20,639 nucleotides of DNA from Candidatus Daviesbacteria bacterium RIFCSPHIGHO2_02_FULL_39_12 (GCA_001777055.1 MFCX01000037.1:1-20639); one strand, 5' to 3'. Shown: positions 1-7,461, numbered from the stretch's first letter. Made by a program: numbers and translations. The notes: generated by a model not told the origin, from the sequence alone.

Positions 1-60
1 ATTCAGGTACTCACCATGATGTAGTATTTGGGATTGGTTTAACCACTCTGCTTTGGACTG

Positions 61-228
61 GAGGAATATATTGGTACTAATGATCTCACTCTTTCACTTA
101 AGGATGCCGGAAGGGCTGGTGCCCAAAGGTGGAAGATTGAAGAATACCACAGAGGACTTAAGCAAACAGGTAACAATCTACAGCTTAGGCACGATTTTCC
201 GCATATAAAACGCAAATTAGCCGCATAA
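61..228 (+). pseudogene. Decayed transposase C-terminal remnant (DDE/IS4-like)
   Basis: Reading from 61 in the frame that starts at position 1, the translation contains TNDLTLS, then RWKIEEYHRGLKQ, and stops at 226-228. The W-x-IEE-[YF]-H-[RK]-x-LK-Q block is typical of the C-terminal part of DDE transposases of the IS4/IS701 kind, where its Glu is the last catalytic acid. Upstream in the same frame there are stops at 22-24 and 40-42, and downstream the reading ends shortly after the motif, so the gene is broken at both ends. The segment 3-77 is open in another frame, which may reflect a frameshift, but I do not recognise that translation. Family assignment is from motif memory only. Confidence 0.5.
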
Positions 229-288
229 GATACACAAATCGTTCAGGCGCAGTTTTGTTTCGATACGGACAAGCTTTGGCGGCTTCTT

Positions 289-1086
289 CTACGTGCCTTG
301 AGGCTGTTTTGTGTTTTCTGCAGGCTTCTCCCCTGCCCCGCCTGCCTCTGGCATGGCTTCGCCCGCCTTTGGCGCTTCTTCCCCTTCTTTAACCTCTGCT
401 CTCTCTGCCAGCTTGCCCGCCGTAGCTTCAGCGGAGGTGGGAACTCCACCTTCAGCTGCTTGTGTTTCCGCAACCGCGGCTGCAGCAGCAGCTTCCTCTT
501 CCATCATCTTTTTCATTTCTTCAGAAACAGCCGGAGCCAACCTGACTACAATTTCGTCTTCCCGGGTTTGGATCGTTAACTTGCTTTTGTCATAATTTAG
601 CTGTCCGACAGTGATGGCATCGCCAATATTTTTTAACAGGGTAATATCAGCTTCAATTCTCTCTACTAAATCAGTTGGCAAGGCTTCAACTTCTAACTCG
701 TTTAATGTCTGCAAAACAATAGCTTCCCCCAAATTTACAGATTCAGGTTGTTCACCTGTTAAAACCAGCGGCACCGGAACCTTAACTTTCTGGGTTAAAT
801 TAACCTGGTAAAAATCAATGTGGATTGGCTTATCTGTTACAGGATCGTATTGAACACCACGAACCATGACCGGCCTGACTTTTTCTTCCCCTATCTTAAG
901 GCTAATTAGTCCGGTTTCCCCTGCCTGATGAAAGGTTTTCAAGAAATCACGGGCGCTGACTGTTACATGTTCGGTTTCTACTTTTTTACCAAACACATGA
1001 CCAGGCAGTAAACCGTCCTTGCGTAGTCTTTTGACTTTTTTGCCTAATATTATTCTCTCTTTAGCATCTAATGAAAGTTTATCCAT
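289..1086 (-). CDS. rplY: 50S ribosomal protein L25 (Ctc/TL5 family) with extended C-terminal tail
   Basis: Binds 5S rRNA in the large subunit. The 265-aa product opens with a typical L25 start (MDKLSLDAKER...GKKVKRLRKDGLLPGHVFG) and keeps the central MVRGVQYDPVTDKPIHIDFYQV stretch split over residues 74-95; the N-terminal 5S-binding domain is about residues 1-95 and the beta-rich TL5/Ctc C-domain about 98-186. The rest (187-265) is an Ala/Glu/Gly/Pro-rich tail, longer than usual, encoded by DNA full of small repeats (see 341-450). The gene is last in its minus-strand run, about 75 nt after the epimerase-DUF4012 stop, and has its own possible promoter at 1118-1146. Identity is secure; the function of the tail is unknown and it may simply be tolerated repeat sequence. 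Confidence 0.95.
   Translation of the reverse strand: MDKLSLDAKERIILGKKVKRLRKDGLLPGHVFGKKVETEHVTVSARDFLKTFHQAGETGLISLKIGEEKVRPVMVRGVQYDPVTDKPIHIDFYQVNLTQKVKVPVPLVLTGEQPESVNLGEAIVLQTLNELEVEALPTDLVERIEADITLLKNIGDAITVGQLNYDKSKLTIQTREDEIVVRLAPAVSEEMKKMMEEEAAAAAAVAETQAAEGGVPTSAEATAGKLAERAEVKEGEEAPKAGEAMPEAGGAGEKPAENTKQPQGT
341..450. repeat. Cluster of GC-rich small repeats inside the rplY 3' end
   Basis: Two near-copies of a unit of the form CGCC[T/C]GCC..TGGC[A/G]TGGCTTCG lie at about 340-374; the part at 356-374 (GCTTCGCCCGCCTTTGGCG) matches, with one mismatch, the reverse complement of the element in the PrgI gene at 18511-18549. A second element at 415-450 contains CCGC/GCGG arms (417-420 and 431-434) and a perfect hairpin GGTGG-GAACT-CCACC (436-450). 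All of it is translated as the low-complexity L25 tail. Direct sequence observation; the idea that these are mobile insertions is inference. Confidence 0.6.
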
Positions 1087-1117
1087 ATTAGCTTAAATTA
1101 ACCTAATTAACCTATGT

Positions 1118-1146
1118 AATTTAACACAGCTTGCCTAAACATTCAA
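1118..1146 (-). promoter_or_regulatory. Possible sigma-70-type promoter of rplY
   Basis: On the minus strand TTGAAT (1146-1141) is followed after 17 nt by TAAATT (1123-1118), each 4/6 to the consensus. The predicted start would leave a leader of about 25 nt that carries two copies of a 9-mer (ATTAACCTA on the plus strand, about 1098-1115). Moderate support only. Confidence 0.35.
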
Positions 1147-1162
1147 GCTGGAGTTATGGCGG

Positions 1163-4039
1163 TTATTTGCTGAATTTTACTTCAAAACTGCGGTCGACAG
1201 ATAAATCTGTTTGGATAGTTTGTTCCTGCGGACCAAAATCCTGGGTTTGACCCTCGGCAATTTTCATATTCAAAGGATAAGTTAATCTCCAAATAAAAGG
1301 ATCTTTTAAGGTTCCTGCCTGTTTGACTACATTTAATCTGTATAACGCCTCATTGTCTATAAATTGCAACTTGTAAGGCGGCTGATAATCTAATACTAAA
1401 GTTTTTTGCTCTTTGGGGGCAAGCTCCATCAAGAAAGAATAGCCTGATCTGCCGTAATCAACAAAACTGTTTATATCCCGGGTCAAATCATTCTCACCCC
1501 AAAGCGCTCTGCTTAATTTAGTCCCAAAAGGCACATAAATTCTCATTCTGTTTTTGTACTTACCTGCCGGAAAAGTCTCAGAAGGACTTCTGTTAGTATA
1601 GGCTATTGCCAATCTATGACTCATTTCTCCCTCTTTACCTATCACCGTCTCCAGGTTATAGTTTCTATCAATGTAATAATTGGCTTTATTTGCCCCTAAA
1701 TTTGCCTCAACCGGCGCCAGAAAATCCTGAACAATACCTTGCTCTGACTCCTTACCTCTTGCCAACACCGAACTCCAGTTTTGAGACACTACATAAGAAA
1801 AAAGTTTGGGATCATCTAAATAAACACTCATGTGCTTACCTTCTAAAGATCTGCCCAAAGAAGTCACGATGCCCGGCCAATTTTGATTTGGCAGGAAAAA
1901 GAGTTTATTAAATAAGCTTTGGGTTAAACTCGTCAAAAAGCTTTTTTTGGCTTGAGAACCCGGGAAAAAACCTACTTCGGCATGACCTATGGCTTTTTCA
2001 AATAAATTGTCCGCTGTTATTTTTTCATCGTAATCCGCTATATCCAAAGGTCCTACCACTGACAGTAAATCTTCCATAGCGGAAATATCCAATGCTATAA
2101 CTCCTTCCACCCGCTCCCCTGTTTCTTTGGTATAAAACCACTCTGCCTGGCGGGCGCTGGTGGGGAAATCCGGTTCCCAGTTTGAATCTCTTAGGAAATA
2201 ATCTTTTTGTCCTAAATCATTTTTGATTTCCTTAGGCGGCTCAACATGAATTTTTAGTTGTCCGTCTATGGCATAAATATCATTTACTTCAAGCTTTTTT
2301 AATTTACTACCCTCAAATGATACTTTCGCAAAAGAGCCGATAAAACCACCTGTAGGTCTTAGTTCATTATTATTTTGTAAAAGGATAAGATAATTTTTAG
2401 AATTCGGCCCGATCAACTCCGGCAGTAATACGCTTACAGTCCTGGCCCTTTTAACTAAATTGGAGTATAAAGATAATCTCTGCGCCAAACCGGCAATGTT
2501 AGCAGAAATTAAATCCGGCGCCATCTGTTTGAAATTTTGATCATTTAACAAAGCCTGTGCTTTGGATAAATCCTCATCCGCCGCCGTTAAACTTAAGCGG
2601 GCATTATCAAAACTTAAGTCCGGATCGCTTGCAAACTCTCCTGTCACGCTTTTAAAACTTTGGTATAAAGCCTGGATGCCGGAAATGGTATTTTGGGCTG
2701 CATCAGCTGAAAGAGCAGCCAGATTAAGTAGATTGTCCCCCAGCTCAAACTGAGATTTTAATATGCCGGCATTCCGCAACGGCTCCAATGAATAATACAT
2801 TGATCTTGCCTCGGAAACTCCTATATTGGCCTGACTTATAGCCAAACTGCTTTTTTCAAACTCCCCTTTTTCTAAACTTTCAATTGCAGAAAGTAATTGA
2901 AATCTAAAGGTGAGTATTCCCCAAAAAACAGCTGCCAGCGGCCAGATTAAAGCGTAAGCAATCAGGGCCGTCCCCGCCAGCCAAGTAAGCGCTTTAAATG
3001 GAAAAAGGACCTTCGGGAGTTTAATCCCCTTTTTGTTTTCCCCAGTCTCTGGCCCTTTTAAGGCTTCGAGCTGCGCTGACTTTTCCATCTTCCATCTTTT
3101 ATCTTCTTTTTCTCTATCATCAACCTTCCATCTTCTATCGTCCAGTTCCGGTACTTTAATTTCATTGTCTCTAAAATAATTTAAGGTTTGCCTTAATCCT
3201 TCAATCAATTTAGTTTTTGGATGCCAGTTTAAAAATTTGATGGTTTTTTCCAAATTCGGCGTAGGCCAGGGCGGCAATTCGCTGGGTATGAAATTTTTAC
3301 TTTCATACCAGACAGGATCTAAAAGAATTTGTTTGACTTCCGATATTTTAACCGGGGATGGTGATACTGCGTCAAATATTTTTTGGGCGGTGGCTCCGGC
3401 AAAAATACATTTTATCAAAAGCTCTGTCGCATCATCTACAAAAAGCGCTCGGGAAGAAAAGTCCAAAGACACCTCCTTTTGCAATTCCCCTGTTAAACTT
3501 TGACGGATCAACTCAATCATTGGATCCTTCGTTTCAAAATCCATCCGCGGACCAAATACCGGTCCCACTCTTACAACCCTGGCATTTAAATTATGACCCT
3601 TGGCAAAATGGGCAATCTCTATTTCCCCTTTTTTATACCAACCCGAATCCTCTCCGTCAAAATCTTTTTTGTAAAGCCCGACAGATGACACAAGCAATAA
3701 CCTTGAGTTAGACTCCAAAAAAAGCGTGAGTATTTTGGATAAATCCAAATTCTTAGTCCAGACTACAAAGATATAATCAAGCCTTTCCAGCTTAAGATCT
3801 AATCTTTCAGACGATTCAATAACCAAATGAAAATTTTTATTTTCTACTGCCTGGGATAAATTCTCCCTTCGCCCGAAAATTAAGTCATCAACCCCCACCA
3901 CCTGGATATTTTTTGCCAAAAGCTTATCTGCCAAATTTGAACCCAAAAAGCCGGCCGCCCCCACAACTAAAGCCACCGGAGTGTTTCGCGAAAGCAATAT
4001 GCGGGTTTTGTTGATGCTATTTTCAGTCACTTCGTCCAC
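1163..4039 (-). CDS. NAD-epimerase-like / DUF4012 fusion membrane protein
   Basis: A 958-aa fusion. Residues 20-290 form an extended-SDR (NAD-dependent epimerase/dehydratase) domain with the Rossmann GAAGFLGS motif (28-34 region) and the acidic VDDL end of strand 2 (50-53). The active-site YxxxK is not intact: the best aligned tyrosine (Y135 in WYKKGE) has Glu at the Lys position, so it may bind a nucleotide-sugar without turnover. A charged linker (298-340) encoded by heptamer repeats leads to a transmembrane helix (about 350-375). The large remainder is DUF4012, with the signature blocks NNNELRPTGGFIGS (about 555-568) and LRDSNWEPDFPTSA (about 624-637). DUF4012 proteins are common in Patescibacteria and some Actinobacteria and tend to sit near glycan genes; their activity is unknown to me. 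Upstream flippase and ligase genes suggest cell-surface polysaccharide work. Stop is 76 nt before rplY. Confidence 0.85.
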   Translation of the reverse strand: MDEVTENSINKTRILLSRNTPVALVVGAAGFLGSNLADKLLAKNIQVVGVDDLIFGRRENLSQAVENKNFHLVIESSERLDLKLERLDYIFVVWTKNLDLSKILTLFLESNSRLLLVSSVGLYKKDFDGEDSGWYKKGEIEIAHFAKGHNLNARVVRVGPVFGPRMDFETKDPMIELIRQSLTGELQKEVSLDFSSRALFVDDATELLIKCIFAGATAQKIFDAVSPSPVKISEVKQILLDPVWYESKNFIPSELPPWPTPNLEKTIKFLNWHPKTKLIEGLRQTLNYFRDNEIKVPELDDRRWKVDDREKEDKRWKMEKSAQLEALKGPETGENKKGIKLPKVLFPFKALTWLAGTALIAYALIWPLAAVFWGILTFRFQLLSAIESLEKGEFEKSSLAISQANIGVSEARSMYYSLEPLRNAGILKSQFELGDNLLNLAALSADAAQNTISGIQALYQSFKSVTGEFASDPDLSFDNARLSLTAADEDLSKAQALLNDQNFKQMAPDLISANIAGLAQRLSLYSNLVKRARTVSVLLPELIGPNSKNYLILLQNNNELRPTGGFIGSFAKVSFEGSKLKKLEVNDIYAIDGQLKIHVEPPKEIKNDLGQKDYFLRDSNWEPDFPTSARQAEWFYTKETGERVEGVIALDISAMEDLLSVVGPLDIADYDEKITADNLFEKAIGHAEVGFFPGSQAKKSFLTSLTQSLFNKLFFLPNQNWPGIVTSLGRSLEGKHMSVYLDDPKLFSYVVSQNWSSVLARGKESEQGIVQDFLAPVEANLGANKANYYIDRNYNLETVIGKEGEMSHRLAIAYTNRSPSETFPAGKYKNRMRIYVPFGTKLSRALWGENDLTRDINSFVDYGRSGYSFLMELAPKEQKTLVLDYQPPYKLQFIDNEALYRLNVVKQAGTLKDPFIWRLTYPLNMKIAEGQTQDFGPQEQTIQTDLSVDRSFEVKFSK
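3084..3140. repeat. Degenerate heptamer array (TCCATCT) in the fusion linker
   Basis: Three consecutive heptamers TCCATCT, TCCATCT, TTTATCT fill 3084-3104, and TCCATCT, TCTATCG fill 3127-3140, separated by a pyrimidine-rich stretch. The array is translated as the charged linker (RRWKVDDRE...KRWKMEK) between the epimerase-like domain and the transmembrane helix. Seven is not a multiple of three, so each copy is read in a different frame and copy-number change by one would shift the frame. Confidence 0.65.
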
Positions 4040-4086
4040 GCGTAAATCGTATCACTTAAGGCGCCAATTGCAATATGGATAAAAGG

Positions 4087-4101
4087 TGACATTCTATGTC
4101 A
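4087..4101. repeat. Perfect inverted repeat TGACAT-TCT-ATGTCA between RNase H and epimerase genes
   Basis: A 6-bp-arm perfect inverted repeat lies in the 74-nt gap between two minus-strand genes. On the transcribed strand it is preceded by a second small hairpin (AGGG...CCCT, 4115-4101) and followed by CCTTTTA, so it could act as a weak terminator of the RNase H transcript; it could equally be an operator for the downstream gene. Confidence 0.4.
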
Positions 4102-4113
4102 GGGGATAACGCC

Positions 4114-4533
4114 CTAGACTGAAGATTTAAGATTATCTAAAGCCTGATTGGCCAAAGCATCAGCTGCGCTGTTTAAATTCCTCGGAATATGTTTGTAGGC
4201 CACCCTGGCAAAAGTATTTTCCATCCTCTTAATTTCAAAAATTAAGGGTTTTAGGTTCTGGCTTTTTACCCTAAACCTGCCTGATAATTGTTCTACCACG
4301 AGTTTTGAATCCATAAAAAAATTTATTTCGGAAATTTTTTTACCCCACTTTTTTTCCATATAAGCAAAAGCGTTTAAGACTGCGCTATATTCAGCAAAAT
4401 TATTAGTCTCTATGCCAATAAATTTACCTTCGGAATAAAGAATTTTCCCGTCTGGATCTTTAATTAAAAACCCGTATGAGGCCTCTCCGGGATTCCCGCG
4501 CGATGCTCCGTCTGTATAAATAATAAGTTTCAT
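4114..4533 (-). CDS. rnhA: Ribonuclease HI family protein
   Basis: Degrades RNA in RNA-DNA hybrids. From the start chosen here (139 aa) the RNase H fold motifs are all present: TDGASRGNPG with catalytic D8, the NNFAEYSAV helix with E48, FFMDSKLVVEQL with D75, and NSAADALANQAL with D125, i.e. a complete DEDD set. The start at 4533 gives an ATGA overlap with the TGA of the upstream flippase gene (4530-4532), a translational-coupling arrangement; an ATG four codons earlier (4545) is the alternative. The basic protrusion of E. coli RNase HI is largely absent, as in the shorter RnhA-like proteins of many bacteria. Cotranscription with surface-glycan genes looks incidental. Confidence 0.9.
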   Translation of the reverse strand: MKLIIYTDGASRGNPGEASYGFLIKDPDGKILYSEGKFIGIETNNFAEYSAVLNAFAYMEKKWGKKISEINFFMDSKLVVEQLSGRFRVKSQNLKPLIFEIKRMENTFARVAYKHIPRNLNSAADALANQALDNLKSSV

Positions 4534-5735
4534 CGTATCCGCCATAATACCATACTCAGAACAATTAATATTAGGTATTCAGAGATCACTGTAATATAAG
4601 AAGCGGCAATAAAGGAGGCGTGCGGTATATAGATAAAATTTAAAATTAAGCTAGTGATTAACCCAAACATGTAAATGGCAAGCATTAATTTATACCTATC
4701 TTTTGCCACCAGTAACCACATTAAAAGAGGTGATAAAAAATACGCGGGAAAGCCCAAGGACAAAATCTGTAAACTTTCTGCAGAGCCGCCAAATCCGCTT
4801 CCGCTTAACAGTTTAATAATAAACGGCGCAAAATTAAAAGCCACTACTAGAGCTGCTGCTGCCAGAATTAACAAAATCGCGGCTATCAGTTTAACTTTAG
4901 ACATAGATTTAAGCATCAAAGGATAGTAGGCATTCATAATAAAAACAGGCAAGACCAAAGCCGATTGAAAGACAGAATAAGCCAGATTATAGATTCCGGC
5001 ATCCGCAACACCTTTAAAATAAGCCACCATAAAAGTATCCGCCCTAAAATAAACAACGTTTAAAGTCAACGTGGCCGCAATTGCCCAGGTATCCTTAAAT
5101 AAGTTTATTGCATATTTTTTATCGAATATCGGAGGTAAATTAGGAATAAATCTCCTGACCAAAAATAAACTTGAGGTGGCAATAATAATCCAACCAGTTA
5201 AGTGGGCTAATATTAAAAAGGAAATAGGATATTTTTGTAGACTAAGATATACAAATAAACCCAAGGAGATAAGCGTTCCAAATCCTGAAGCTAAAACGGA
5301 CAGATCGTATCTTAACCGGCTCTGAAAAATTAAATTACAAGTTATAAATACTGCAGAACCAATGATAGCCAAACTACCCATTGTCACAGCCTGAGAAAAT
5401 TGAGGAGTAGAAAATGGCCAGAAGGGAAGTAATCCAATTGCAATCATTACAAGGGCTGCTGACCAAATAAACCTTGTTCCTAGCAATTTTTGCCATTCGT
5501 TATTTTGAATTTTTATGCTTGAAGTCTGAATTTTTCTTAAAACATGAGCATTAAATCCAAAATCTGACAGCAAATAAAACATCGCCAAATAGGTTAAAGC
5601 AAGAGTAAAAATACCTGTACCTTCCTCCCCATAATTTCTACTGATCAAGCCTAAAATGATAAGAGTAGACAATGAGGTAACTACTTTTCCTAAAACCTGC
5701 CAGAAGGTTTGTTTAAAAACTTTTAACAGATGCAT
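4530..5735 (-). CDS. Oligosaccharide flippase (Wzx/MOP superfamily)
   Basis: A 401-aa, almost entirely hydrophobic protein with about 12 predicted membrane segments spaced evenly along its length, opening with FKQTFWQVLGKVVTSLSTLIILGLISRNYG, the standard start of polysaccharide-biosynthesis/Wzx proteins (N-terminal amphipathic helix then TM1), and a central RADTFMVAYFKGVADAGIYNLAY block characteristic of MOP flippases. It would move lipid-linked glycan units across the cytoplasmic membrane. It starts 8 nt after the Wzy/ligase-like gene and ends overlapping rnhA. The specific substrate cannot be told from the sequence. Confidence 0.85.
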   Translation of the reverse strand: MHLLKVFKQTFWQVLGKVVTSLSTLIILGLISRNYGEEGTGIFTLALTYLAMFYLLSDFGFNAHVLRKIQTSSIKIQNNEWQKLLGTRFIWSAALVMIAIGLLPFWPFSTPQFSQAVTMGSLAIIGSAVFITCNLIFQSRLRYDLSVLASGFGTLISLGLFVYLSLQKYPISFLILAHLTGWIIIATSSLFLVRRFIPNLPPIFDKKYAINLFKDTWAIAATLTLNVVYFRADTFMVAYFKGVADAGIYNLAYSVFQSALVLPVFIMNAYYPLMLKSMSKVKLIAAILLILAAAALVVAFNFAPFIIKLLSGSGFGGSAESLQILSLGFPAYFLSPLLMWLLVAKDRYKLMLAIYMFGLITSLILNFIYIPHASFIAASYITVISEYLILIVLSMVLWRIR

Positions 5736-5743
5736 TTATCTAC

Positions 5744-6937
5744 TCATTTTAGCATGGGTAGACTAAAACTTAACCCCCAAAGCAGAAACAATAACCTATA
5801 TCCCTGAGGTAAAGTCAGAAAGTAGTGATCAAACATTCCCAAAAATATTAAAACACCCCAAGCAAGAAAAACAGGGTGCAGCTTAAAAATGGGATACCCT
5901 AATAACCCCAAAAGCCCCAACAACCCTAAAACTCCGGTCTCTGCGAGAGAAAGCAGGAAAATATTATGAACAGGCTGTAAAAACCTGCTGGGGCCGGCCA
6001 ATATTTGATTGGAAACGGCAGGAATAAAATTATTTAGTCCTACCCCCAAAAGGGGGGATTTTAACCATAAGTTAAAAGCAGCTTGAGATAACTCTTCTCT
6101 TCTAATTAATGTTAAATTGTCAAAATTAAAAACAGATGAAAATCTGGTATATAAAATAGGCAATAATATTATTATTAAGATTATCAATAATACCCTTCCT
6201 CTTTTTTTTGTCAAAGTCATAACAGAAATTACCCCGGCTAATATAGCTACTCTCGAAACAGTCAGGAGGATAACCAAACCACCCAAAAAAACAATTACCT
6301 TCTTTGTCACGGACTTGATCCGGAATCTATACAACAAGATGACAGCTACAATTAGCATAAATCCTGCTAAAACATTTGGGTGGGGAAAGGTGGCATAAGG
6401 CCGCAAAACTTCATTGCCGTAAAAATCAAATTTGGCAATGCCGGGAGTTGAGAGAGTAAAACTTCTTTCTCCCAATATCCAAAATCCAATTGTTCCTCCT
6501 TTAAAAAACTGCAGTATGGCCAGAGCCGACTCAAACACAATTGCCAACAAAAGCGGCCAAAATAGTTTCGAACTTGGAACTTGGAACTTGGAACTTGCAA
6601 TATACACCCCAAAAAAACCGGCAATCAAATATTGCTCAAGCCTAACAAACCCGGCTCCGACATTTACTCCGCGACCCAAAAGAGAAGCAGCCTGAGTCAG
6701 AATAAAAAAGTATAACAGATTTAAAGCCAACCTATTAATATGTTTCTTTTGTAGAATAAACGCCGCCCAGAGCCCAATTACCAGCAAGTCCCAAAAATAC
6801 ACTTTGGGGGATAAATAATCAATCGGCAAAGAATAGATAAAACTAAACGGGGGCCAAAAATGTTTGCCAAGCTGAGTAGGAAGAAGCAGTATTGTTAAAA
6901 AGAGGAATATCCGCTCAACTCTCTGCAGTATCAACAT
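5744..6937 (-). CDS. O-antigen ligase / Wzy polymerase-like membrane protein
   Basis: A 397-aa polytopic membrane protein with roughly 10-12 hydrophobic segments. Near the C-terminus it shows the block SPLLGVGLNNFIPAV followed by QPVHNIFLLSLAETGVLGLLG, the P-x-x-G-x-G-x-N-x-F ... HN-x-x-L-x-x-x-x-E-x-G arrangement of the O-antigen ligase/polymerase (PF04932-type) family. It would polymerise or ligate undecaprenol-linked glycans outside the membrane, matching the neighbouring flippase. Its start overlaps the 3' end of jag by 23 nt. Two small repeats are embedded in the coding sequence (6310-6322 and 6570-6597), the second giving the SSKFQVPSSK segment. Polymerase and ligase cannot be told apart by sequence inspection. 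Confidence 0.8.
   Translation of the reverse strand: MLILQRVERIFLFLTILLLPTQLGKHFWPPFSFIYSLPIDYLSPKVYFWDLLVIGLWAAFILQKKHINRLALNLLYFFILTQAASLLGRGVNVGAGFVRLEQYLIAGFFGVYIASSKFQVPSSKLFWPLLLAIVFESALAILQFFKGGTIGFWILGERSFTLSTPGIAKFDFYGNEVLRPYATFPHPNVLAGFMLIVAVILLYRFRIKSVTKKVIVFLGGLVILLTVSRVAILAGVISVMTLTKKRGRVLLIILIIILLPILYTRFSSVFNFDNLTLIRREELSQAAFNLWLKSPLLGVGLNNFIPAVSNQILAGPSRFLQPVHNIFLLSLAETGVLGLLGLLGLLGYPIFKLHPVFLAWGVLIFLGMFDHYFLTLPQGYRLLFLLWGLSFSLPMLK
6310..6322. repeat. CGGA-CTTGA-TCCG dispersed repeat within the ligase gene
   Basis: The short inverted repeat CGGACTTGATCCG, flanked by GTCA (6306-6309) and GAATC (6323-6327), resembles the core of a dispersed intergenic repeat seen in many bacterial genomes (GTCA...CCGGATCAAGTCCGG...). 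Here it lies in coding sequence (RFRIKSVTKK). Short, so only suggestive. Confidence 0.35.
6570..6597. repeat. Perfect (GAACTTG)x4 heptamer array
   Basis: Four uninterrupted copies of GAACTTG fill exactly 28 bp inside the Wzy/ligase-like gene. On the coding strand it is read as part of SSKFQVPSSK, all three frames of the heptamer being used in turn. Perfect identity of the copies suggests recent expansion. Confidence 0.85.
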
Positions 6938-7451
6938 TTGTTTCTTCTGTTTTGACCAAGTCTGACTTGGTTTTGACTTTTGCCCGCTTCGCGAGGCGAG
7001 ACTTTTTACTTTTTACTTTAATTACAATATGTCTATCCCGACCCTCACCCACACTTTCAGTAGATAAACCTTCCGCTTCCTCTACCCTCATATGGATAAT
7101 CCTTCTTTGCCAGGCAGGCATTGGTTCCAATTCTAGCTCTTTTCCGCTTTCTTTAACTTGCTTAACCAATTCTGCGGCTCTTGTTTTTAGTTCTTCCTCT
7201 TTTTGTTTTCTCCAACCGGACACGTCTAAAATTACTCTTTTGAAGTTTTCCTTATTTTTCAAAGACATAATCTGATTGACAATCAACTGCAGGCCTTCTA
7301 AAGATTCGCCTCTGGCTCCAATTAACCTGCCTGCATCTTTAGTTTCTATTGACACCAAAAACCCGTCTTCCGTTTCTTCTATTTCATAACTGCCCTCTAG
7401 GAGTAATAAGCCTAAAATATTGTCTAGTACTTCACTTAATTGATCTTCCAT
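6915..7451 (-). CDS. khpB: KhpB/Jag RNA-binding protein (KH + R3H)
   Basis: RNA-binding protein, usually paired with KhpA and encoded beside yidC. The 178-aa product has a KH domain (about 25-78) with the GARG loop at 45-48 and an R3H domain (about 90-146) with R116-R117-I-I-H120 and the GEGRDRHIVIK end. The N-terminal Jag_N domain of Bacillus/Streptococcus proteins is missing. After residue 147 comes a basic and then acidic tail (KKSRLAKRAKVKTKSDLVK...) encoded by a composite repeat (6956-7020). Start at 7451 is 40 nt downstream of the yidC stop region; the intervening DNA is a heptamer array. The last 23 nt overlap the next gene's start. Confidence 0.92.
   Translation of the reverse strand: MEDQLSEVLDNILGLLLLEGSYEIEETEDGFLVSIETKDAGRLIGARGESLEGLQLIVNQIMSLKNKENFKRVILDVSGWRKQKEEELKTRAAELVKQVKESGKELELEPMPAWQRRIIHMRVEEAEGLSTESVGEGRDRHIVIKVKSKKSRLAKRAKVKTKSDLVKTEETNVDTAES
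6956..7020. repeat. Composite repeat in jag: inverted repeat, GC-rich palindrome, heptamers
   Basis: In order: perfect inverted repeat CCAAGTC-T-GACTTGG (6956-6970); GACTTTT (6975-6981); a GC-rich block at 6982-7000 containing CGCTTCGCGAGGCGAG; then ACTTTTT, ACTTTTT, ACTTTA (7001-7020). The GC-rich block sits between members of one heptamer series, as if inserted into it. The same three ingredients recur in the PrgI gene at 18481-18562. It is translated as the C-terminal tail of Jag. Confidence 0.65.
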
Positions 7452-7461
7452 AAATTAGCGG

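Noticed and set aside
298..595. Plus-strand ORFs opposite rplY
   Set aside because: They are antisense to a confidently identified ribosomal protein gene and exist because the Ala/Glu-rich tail reads open in other frames.
3358..3711. 117-aa plus-strand ORF opposite the epimerase-like domain
   Set aside because: Lies wholly inside a gene with intact family motifs on the other strand and has no recognisable domain.
4533..4545. Earlier ATG for the RNase H gene (MADTMKLI)
   Set aside because: MKLIIYTDG is the family start and its ATG forms an ATGA overlap with the flippase stop; the earlier start is possible but less likely.
6570..6597. CRISPR-like array
   Set aside because: Units are 7 bp without spacers; this is a simple tandem repeat. 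No direct-repeat/spacer pattern occurs elsewhere in the window.
6367..6624. 85-aa minus-strand ORF in another frame of the ligase-like gene, also containing QVPSSKFQV
   Set aside because: The similar peptide comes from the heptamer array being read in all three frames; the ORF has no support of its own.
6892..7275. 127-aa plus-strand ORF opposite jag
   Set aside because: Antisense to the KH and R3H domains; Ser/Leu-rich translation typical of a shadow frame.
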